Assembly (NCBI RefSeq): GCF_000621485.1
Contig: NZ_KK211286.1
Coordinates: 248,001-312,000 of the forward strand
Direction of reading: 5' to 3'
DNA: 64,000 nt
From: Alkaliphilus transvaalensis ATCC 700919
GTDB lineage: Bacteria > Bacillota > Clostridia > Peptostreptococcales > Natronincolaceae
Every line of letters begins with the position of its first letter. The stretch's first letter is position 1. The position numbers and the translations under genes are program-made. Below, in pieces: positions 58,861-64,000 of the stretch. Below the pieces are notes generated by a model that saw only the letters and a program-made list of their open reading frames with translations, searched no databases and was not told where the DNA came from.

Positions 58861-58920
58861 ATCAAATGAAATCAAATAAAATTAAAAAAATCAAATAAAA
58901 TTAAAAAAATCAAATAAAAA
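58861..58920. repeat. AT-rich 19 bp tandem repeat
   Basis: ATCAAATAAAATTAAAAAA occurs at 58871-58889 and 58890-58908, with a partial third copy to about 58920 and a degenerate start at 58861. It lies between the LiaF-like stop codon and two terminators. Confidence 0.8.
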
Positions 58921-58996
58921 TAGCTACTTCAGTAATCTTTGGGAAGTAGCTATTTCTCTTGAAACTGGAGCTAAGTTAATATACTCCAGTTTTTTA
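58916..58996. terminator. Two successive terminator hairpins between convergent operons
   Basis: The first is AAATAGCTACTTC (58918-58930) with GAAGTAGCTATTT (58943-58955). The second is AACTGGAG (58963-58970) with CTCCAGTT (58984-58991) followed by TTTTAG; on the minus strand the hairpins serve the TRAP transporter operon. Confidence 0.82.
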
Positions 58997-59030
58997 GTTA
59001 AAAAGAAGACTCTATGCAATTAGTATAACT

Positions 59031-60992
59031 TTATGCATTTACCATAACATTCTTTTCTTTTTTATATCTATTAAACTGTAAAAGAACTGGGATGGCTAGA
59101 AGGGCAAAACCGATACCGTCAACCATCACATTTGGGTGAATTAGTAATAAGGCAGCTACAATAAATAAGATTCTTTCATAAATTTTAGTAAAGGTTAAGA
59201 AATAACCTTGAACACCGCTGGCAAAGGCAACAATCCCTAAGCAGGCTGTAAGAATTGAAACAATAGCTTGACCTATGGTTACATCAATTAATAATAATGT
59301 TGGGCTCATGGCAAAGATAAAAGGAATTAAGAATCCTGCAGAGCCAAGTTTTAGAGCGTTTAAGCCAGTTTTGAAGGAGTCTCCGCCTGCGATACCAGCA
59401 CCTGCATAGGCAGCTAGGGCAACGGGTGGCGTAACATCGGCAATAACACCAAAGTATAGAATAAATAGATGGGCTGCAATTAATGGTACACCTAATTCCG
59501 TTAGGGCAGGTGCGGCCATGGTTGCTAATACAATATATTTAGCTGTTGTAGGTAGCCCCATACCTAATATAATAGAAGCGATCATTGTAAGGAATAAAGT
59601 TGGTATTAATTTACCACCTGCAAGGCTAACAATTAAATTAGCAAAGGTTAGACCTAAACCTGTAAGGGTTACAATACCAACAATGATTCCAGCGCAGGCA
59701 CATGCTGCCGCTACACTAACTGCTTTTTTTGCTCCATCTTCTAGGGCCGATAAAACAGCTTGTGGTTTAATTCTTGTATGGGATCTAAGTAGACTTACCC
59801 CTAAGGCAACAATAATACTTAAGAAGGCAGCTTTAAGAGGTGAGTAGATAATTAAAAATACTAGTACCCCCACCAGTGGTAGAAGGAGATGGAAGCCCAT
59901 TGAAAATGTTTTCTTAAAGTTAGGCAAATCTTCCTTTGGCATTCCCTCTAAACCTTGTTTAGATGCCTGTAAATGAACCATGATGGTTACCCCTAAATAA
60001 TACAATAAAGCTGGAACGATAGCACTAATAACAATTGTTATATAGGGTATATTTGTGAATTCTGACATGATAAAGGCAGCAGCCCCCATAACAGGTGGAA
60101 GTATTTGCCCCCCCGTGGAAGCGGCGGCTTCAACAGCTCCTGCAAAGTTTGCCTTATAGCCTACCTTTTTCATAAGGGGAATAGTAAAGGCACCTGTAGT
60201 AACGGTATTTGCAATAGAACTTCCAGAGATTGAACCCATAAATCCACTGGCTAAAACAGCTGCCTTTGCTGGTCCTCCCTTTAGGTGACCAGCCGTAGAA
60301 AAGGCAATATCAATAAAGAATTGACCAACACCTGTTATTTCTAGAAAAGCACCAAATAAAATAAACATAAATACGAAGGTGGAAGAAACTCCCAAAGGAG
60401 TACCAAAGATACCTTCTGTTGTCATATAAAGCTGATTTACTATTCTGGATAAGCTATAGCCTCTATGGCCGAGGGCTCCTGGTAGATAAGGCCCAACAAA
60501 GACATAGGCAATAAAAATCACTGCAATAATTGGAAGTTCTGGACCTATGCTACGGCGTGTAACTTCTAATACTAAGCCAATTGCTAAAATTCCCATAAAA
60601 ATATCTAAATTAGTTGGCATTCCTCCACGACGGACTAGATCTTCAAAAAAGAATAGAATATAAGAAGTTACAATGATACCAGCACCTGTAAAGATCCAAT
60701 CATAAATAGGAACTTTATTTTTGTTAGATTTCTTAGTGATTGGATACATTAGAAAACCTAGAACAAAGACAAAAAGTAGATGGAATGCTCTTTGTTTCAT
60801 TGCCAACATGGTTCCAAAACCAGCAGTGTAAAGATGGAAAATCGACATTGAAATAGCTATTAAAGTAACTGCTGCAGCTAAGGATCCTTTAAATTTTCTG
60901 ATATTGGATGACGTATCAAACTCGGCGAGTTTTTCATCTACATCTATATTAACGTCAAGACTGTCTTGAATACTTTTAGGTTTATTAGACAT
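59031..60992 (-). CDS. TRAP transporter fused permease (4TM/12TM)
   Basis: The 653-residue membrane protein fuses the small (DctQ-like, about 35-165) and large (DctM-like, about 170-650) TRAP permease parts, as in transporters that use TAXI binding proteins. Blocks include GGPAKAAVLASGFMGSISGSS, AAASTGGQILPPVMGAAAF and GLPTTAKYIVLATMAAPAL. It would import an organic acid with sodium or protons. It overlaps the end of the DUF1850 gene by 8 bases, and the order binding protein, DUF1850, permease is that of a standard TAXI operon. Confidence 0.95.
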   Translation of the reverse strand: MSNKPKSIQDSLDVNIDVDEKLAEFDTSSNIRKFKGSLAAAVTLIAISMSIFHLYTAGFGTMLAMKQRAFHLLFVFVLGFLMYPITKKSNKNKVPIYDWIFTGAGIIVTSYILFFFEDLVRRGGMPTNLDIFMGILAIGLVLEVTRRSIGPELPIIAVIFIAYVFVGPYLPGALGHRGYSLSRIVNQLYMTTEGIFGTPLGVSSTFVFMFILFGAFLEITGVGQFFIDIAFSTAGHLKGGPAKAAVLASGFMGSISGSSIANTVTTGAFTIPLMKKVGYKANFAGAVEAAASTGGQILPPVMGAAAFIMSEFTNIPYITIVISAIVPALLYYLGVTIMVHLQASKQGLEGMPKEDLPNFKKTFSMGFHLLLPLVGVLVFLIIYSPLKAAFLSIIVALGVSLLRSHTRIKPQAVLSALEDGAKKAVSVAAACACAGIIVGIVTLTGLGLTFANLIVSLAGGKLIPTLFLTMIASIILGMGLPTTAKYIVLATMAAPALTELGVPLIAAHLFILYFGVIADVTPPVALAAYAGAGIAGGDSFKTGLNALKLGSAGFLIPFIFAMSPTLLLIDVTIGQAIVSILTACLGIVAFASGVQGYFLTFTKIYERILFIVAALLLIHPNVMVDGIGFALLAIPVLLQFNRYKKEKNVMVNA

Positions 60993-61536
60993 TTCGATTC
61001 CTCCTTTTGCTTAAGATATTTTGTAATCTAGTTATTTTTCTTGGTTTAACATCGATCAATGTGCCGCCCTCTACAAAATTTGCAAGAAAAAATTCACTTC
61101 CTTCTTGAAGAAGAAGGCGATGATTAGCTATATTTCCCACTCTTAGGGGAATGTAGGATAATTCCATATTGATTCCTTCGTTAATATATCTACCATTCTC
61201 TAATTTAAAGCTTCCGTAATTTTCAGTTGGTAGACCTGCTCCAAAAGAACTATATTCAGTTCGTGTTAATCTTAATGTATTATTCTCTGTAATTTCAAAT
61301 ACATCCCTAACAGTTGTTTTCATAACAGAATGGGTATAGTCGATATAAAATTCTTCTCCAATATCAAGTGCCACATTGAATAACGTTGATTCATCCACGG
61401 ATAAACTAATTATTTGGATAGGTAAGAGTAAATAGATAAGCAGGCAAAGAAGTATTAGCATAGAAAAAATTAAGGAGAAGGGGTATCGATTAAATCGATA
61501 CCCTAACCCTTTGTAAAGAGAATTACTTAGCTTCAT
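60985..61536 (-). CDS. DUF1850 protein of a TAXI-TRAP transporter operon
   Basis: The 183-residue protein has one N-terminal membrane segment (about 20-42) and an extracytoplasmic beta-rich domain with GEEFYIDYTHSVMKTTVRDVFEI, the DUF1850 core, and SSFGAGLPTENYG. DUF1850 genes regularly accompany TAXI-type TRAP transporters; the role is unknown, perhaps assembly or substrate delivery. It overlaps the binding-protein gene by 14 bases upstream and the permease gene by 8 bases downstream. Confidence 0.88.
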   Translation of the reverse strand: MKLSNSLYKGLGYRFNRYPFSLIFSMLILLCLLIYLLLPIQIISLSVDESTLFNVALDIGEEFYIDYTHSVMKTTVRDVFEITENNTLRLTRTEYSSFGAGLPTENYGSFKLENGRYINEGINMELSYIPLRVGNIANHRLLLQEGSEFFLANFVEGGTLIDVKPRKITRLQNILSKRRNRNV

Positions 61537-62509
61537 TAAAGTAACGTTGTGCCCCTGGATGGATTTCTAAGGACATACCGTCAAATGCTTTATCTAAACT
61601 TACGTCTTCGCCTCTAGCATGGGCAGCTGCTAATGTATTTAGATTTTCATAGATTGACTTGGTAATATCATAAACTAAATCTTCATCTAATCCTGCTCTA
61701 ACAGTTAACATCGCCATAACTGCAACGGCATTAACTTCTGTATCTTGATTTCTATAGGTTCCTGCTGGAATTTTAACTTCAGCATAGTATGGATATTCAG
61801 CAATTAATGACTTCGCTACATCTGAAGAAATAGGAAGTAAATTGATGCTGTGGGTAGTTGATAAATCAGTTATTGCGGCAGTTGGAGTACCTGCAGTAAC
61901 AAATGCTGCCTGTACATGTCCATCTTTAAGGTTGTCTGCTGCTTCTGCAAAGGATAAATAATCAGCTTGGATATCGTCATAAGTAAGTCCATGGGCTGCT
62001 AAAATCTGTCTAGCATTAGCTTCTGTACCACTTCCTGGAGCACCTACAGCAACTCTTTTACCTCTTAAATCTTCAATGGAGTTAATATCAGCAGATGCAT
62101 TTGCAACTATTTGAATTGTTTCAGGATATAGTGTAGCAATACCTCTAAGATTTTTCATTGGATCTCGATCATCAAACATTTCGATTCCATTAAAAGCATA
62201 ATAGGAGATATCATTCTGAACTAATGCAAAATCTACGTCTCCAATGTTTAAGAGATTTACGTTTTCTACAGAAGCTCCTGTAGATTCGGCGTTAGCTGTA
62301 ACACCGTCAACATGGGAAGTGATGATGTTAGCAACAGCTCCCCCTAAAGGATAATAAACGCCAGATGTTCCTCCTGTAGCAATAGCCAGACGAGAAGGTG
62401 TGGAATCATTTCCTCCAGTGTTAGAAGTACACCCTACCACAAAGGCAGCTAATAACATAATTCCAACTAAAAGTACTGCCATTGATTTAAATTTCTTTGT
62501 TTTTTTCAT
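61523..62509 (-). CDS. TAXI-family TRAP transporter solute-binding lipoprotein
   Basis: The 328-residue protein has a lipoprotein signal (basic start, hydrophobic stretch, AAFVVGC with Cys27 as the lipidation site) and a TAXI-type binding domain: RLAIATGGTSGVYYPLGGAV near the start, VALVQNDISYYA-like block and RVAVGAPGSGTEANARQIL in the middle. TAXI proteins bind glutamate or other organic acids; this substrate is unknown. It is the first gene of the operon, with a probable promoter near 62566-62593. Confidence 0.94.
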   Translation of the reverse strand: MKKTKKFKSMAVLLVGIMLLAAFVVGCTSNTGGNDSTPSRLAIATGGTSGVYYPLGGAVANIITSHVDGVTANAESTGASVENVNLLNIGDVDFALVQNDISYYAFNGIEMFDDRDPMKNLRGIATLYPETIQIVANASADINSIEDLRGKRVAVGAPGSGTEANARQILAAHGLTYDDIQADYLSFAEAADNLKDGHVQAAFVTAGTPTAAITDLSTTHSINLLPISSDVAKSLIAEYPYYAEVKIPAGTYRNQDTEVNAVAVMAMLTVRAGLDEDLVYDITKSIYENLNTLAAAHARGEDVSLDKAFDGMSLEIHPGAQRYFNEAK

Positions 62510-62565
62510 TTTTTTTCCCCCTTAAATTATTTTATATAAACACTCGGAAATCATGTCTCAGTTTA

Positions 62566-62593
62566 ATTTTAAGATTCCCGGTGTGTCTTACAA
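62566..62593 (-). promoter_or_regulatory. Possible promoter of the TRAP operon
   Basis: On the minus strand TTGTAA (complement of 62588-62593) and TAAAAT (complement of 62566-62571) are separated by 16 bp, about 56 bases before the start codon. The match is moderate. Confidence 0.4.
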
Positions 62594-63013
62594 AAATCAT
62601 GATATATTTATACATTTACATTTAATGCTAAATGACTTATAATATTATTAAAATGAAAGATTTTTTATATATTAATTCAGTTGTATGTAAATGGTAGATA
62701 TATCGAAAGATGAAGTGAAACTAGAAGTTCATTGGATATAACAAGTATTATAACAGCGATAGAAAAGAATTTCAAGAGTAATTATATTACAGTGCCATCA
62801 AAAAACTACAGAAAACTACTAAAAGAATTACAATTAACTGAAAATTTAATTGCAATTTGAGTTTTGTAAACTTGCATATATATTCAATTTCATCGATAAA
62901 AATATACAGTTCTAACGATTATTACTTCGAAATATTTACTTAAGAACAATACAATGCTTATTTTCCTATTGTTTAATAGGATAACTTTATGCCGTTATAA
63001 GGTCTCTAAACAT

Positions 63014-63074
63014 AAGGAAAAAAGAAATAAGAAGTAGGAAATTAGAAATAGGAAATAAGAAAAAGGAAATAGAT
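63014..63074 (+). repeat. Purine-rich degenerate repeat
   Basis: A stretch of almost only A and G is built from short variants of GGAAATAAGA, GAAATAGG and similar words. It lies about 140 bp before the DUF1445 gene. It is simple-sequence DNA; no function is evident. Confidence 0.6.
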
Positions 63075-63211
63075 TGAGTATCACTTCACTATAGGGTTAC
63101 TTTTAAATCAAAAAAATTCAAATAGATGTAATAGGTTAATAAAAGGACTTTAAAGATGAATGTTGAATACTAACTTAGGTTTGTCTACAGAAGTAAAAAG
63201 GGGGAAAGCAA

Positions 63212-63988
63212 ATGAAAACCGGTAAAATTGCTAGATCAGAAATAAGAAGTGGAAAATGGAGAGGGCCGACCCCATCTTTAGCTCCAGGATACGCCCAAGC
63301 AAATTTAGTTGTACTTCCTAAAAAATATGCTTTTGATTTTTTTCTGTTTTGTCAAAGAAACCCAAAGCCTTGTCCTGTATTAGATGTCTGTGAAGGGGGG
63401 CAATACACTCCTGTTATTACAGCTCCAACAGGAGACATTAGAAAGGACATCCCCAAATATAGAATTTATAAGAATGGGCAACTGGAAAAAGAAGTGGAGG
63501 ACATAACAGAGTACTGGTCTGAGGATATGGTGTCTTTTTTGTTAGGCTGCAGTTTCACCTTTGAAAATGCCCTGATGGAGGCGGGTGTGCCTGTTCGACA
63601 TGTTGAAGAAAGCAAAAATGTACCTATGTATACAACGAATATAGAATGTGTCCCCGCTGGAATCTTTAATGGACCAATGGTTGTAAGCATGAGACCTGTT
63701 CCAAAGGAACTAGTTGAGAGGGCAATTGAGGTTACGTCAAAATTACCTAAGGTTCATGGGGCTCCTATTCATGTTGGTAGCCCAAAGGAAATTGGAATTT
63801 TAAATATTGATCAACCTGATTTTGGTGATGCTGTAACAATAAAAGAAGGAGAAATTCCAGTTTTCTGGGCCTGTGGTGTTACTCCTCAAGCTGCAATTAT
63901 GAGGGTAAAGCCTGAAGTTGTTATTACCCACGCACCAGGGCATATGTTTATTACTGACATTAAAGATAAGGAGCTGATGGGATTATGA
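63212..63988 (+). CDS. DUF1445 (YcsI-type) putative hydro-lyase
   Basis: The 258-residue protein matches the DUF1445/YcsI family, whose members are annotated as hydro-lyases and one mammalian relative of which is D-glutamate cyclase. Blocks seen are [40 protein letters not shown] and [14 protein letters not shown], with [12 protein letters not shown] at the end. In Bacillus the homologous gene sits with 5-oxoproline metabolism genes. The stop codon overlaps the next ATG (ATGA), so at least one more gene is co-translated. GGGGGAAAG precedes the ATG. Confidence 0.88.
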   Translation: MKTGKIARSEIRSGKWRGPTPSLAPGYAQANLVVLPKKYAFDFFLFCQRNPKPCPVLDVCEGGQYTPVITAPTGDIRKDIPKYRIYKNGQLEKEVEDITEYWSEDMVSFLLGCSFTFENALMEAGVPVRHVEESKNVPMYTTNIECVPAGIFNGPMVVSMRPVPKELVERAIEVTSKLPKVHGAPIHVGSPKEIGILNIDQPDFGDAVTIKEGEIPVFWACGVTPQAAIMRVKPEVVITHAPGHMFITDIKDKELMGL

Positions 63989-64000
63989 TTAACAATTACT
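63985..64000 (+). CDS. Start of a coupled downstream gene, cut by the window edge
   Basis: ATG at 63985 overlaps the stop codon of the DUF1445 gene in an ATGA arrangement, with AAGGAG 9 bases before it. Only five codons (MINNY) are in the window. The identity cannot be told; a 5-oxoprolinase-type component or transporter gene is a common neighbour of DUF1445 genes. Confidence 0.55.

Larger units (their letters stand above)
62510..63211. other. Long divergent gap without a recognised gene
   Basis: This 700 bp AT-rich gap separates the TRAP operon from the DUF1445 gene. A perfect CCTATT-GTTT-AATAGG hairpin lies at 62965-62980 and a purine-only stretch at about 63014-63074. I found no open frame with a ribosome site, no sigma-54 promoter and no known riboswitch. 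It may hold remnants of a lost gene. Confidence 0.5.

Noticed and set aside
1-64000. CRISPR arrays, tRNA or rRNA genes, prophage or transposase genes
   Set aside because: No spaced identical repeats of CRISPR type, no tRNA-like cloverleaf with CCA-type end and no transposase, integrase or phage structural frame was recognised.

Overview
This 64 kb window comes from an AT-rich, low-GC Gram-positive anaerobe. I infer an amino-acid-fermenting member of the Clostridia, of the Alkaliphilus/Natronincola kind, although the species cannot be fixed from sequence alone. The pointers are strong AGGAGG ribosome sites, frequent TTG and GTG starts, oxygen-sensitive enzymes (indolepyruvate:ferredoxin oxidoreductase, double-cubane-type reductase with its activase, cysteine desulfidase), LiaFSR, NfeD/flotillin and HD-GYP proteins. 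The window is ordinary chromosome. I see no rRNA, tRNA, CRISPR array, phage or intact insertion sequence.

Layout. 0-5.5 kb: end of a sigma-54 activator, a GNAT acetyltransferase, a cysteine desulfidase behind a textbook -24/-12 promoter with three dyads, a YjiH-type membrane protein and a TtcA-like tRNA thiolase. 5.7-12.5 kb: a ClpE-like unfoldase, an unknown protein, ilvE, and iorAB. 12.6-22.7 kb: three HD-GYP-type signalling proteins, a phosphopantetheinyl transferase, a liaFSR operon with its own promoter and probable operator, a CBS protein and an NlpC/P60 protein. 22.9-32.7 kb: larC-larB for the nickel-pincer cofactor, a TspO-like membrane protein, a solitary type IIG-like restriction-modification protein, a double-cubane-type reductase with its activase, and a transglutaminase-like membrane protein. 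33.1-38.6 kb: a guanine riboswitch controlling xpt and a purine permease, glnA, and a cyclase-family hydrolase. 38.8-42.1 kb: a padR-HAAS-DUF4097 operon. 42.4-53.5 kb: a sugar nucleotidyltransferase fused to a degenerate phosphohexomutase domain, then a 2858-residue cyclic beta-1,2-glucan synthase. 53.7-58.8 kb: a methyltransferase, NfeD-flotillin, and a PspC-PspC-LiaF-like set. 59.0-64.0 kb: a TAXI-type TRAP transporter operon with DUF1850, then a DUF1445 protein and the first bases of a coupled gene.

Themes. Several modules concern envelope stress or envelope glycans: liaFSR, PspC/LiaF-like, NfeD-flotillin, HAAS-DUF4097 and the glucan synthase. Another group concerns anaerobic amino-acid and nitrogen metabolism: cyuA, ilvE, iorAB, glnA, and the double-cubane-type pair whose substrate is unknown. 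The items most worth a second look are the sigma-54 control region of the cysteine desulfidase, a 167 bp non-coding repeat family found in three places, the catalytically stripped phosphohexomutase domain beside the glucan synthase, the duplicated HAAS/DUF4097 operon, and the solitary restriction-modification protein. Positions of start codons were adjusted where a ribosome site clearly chose a downstream codon. Family assignments are from recognition of motifs, not from database searches.
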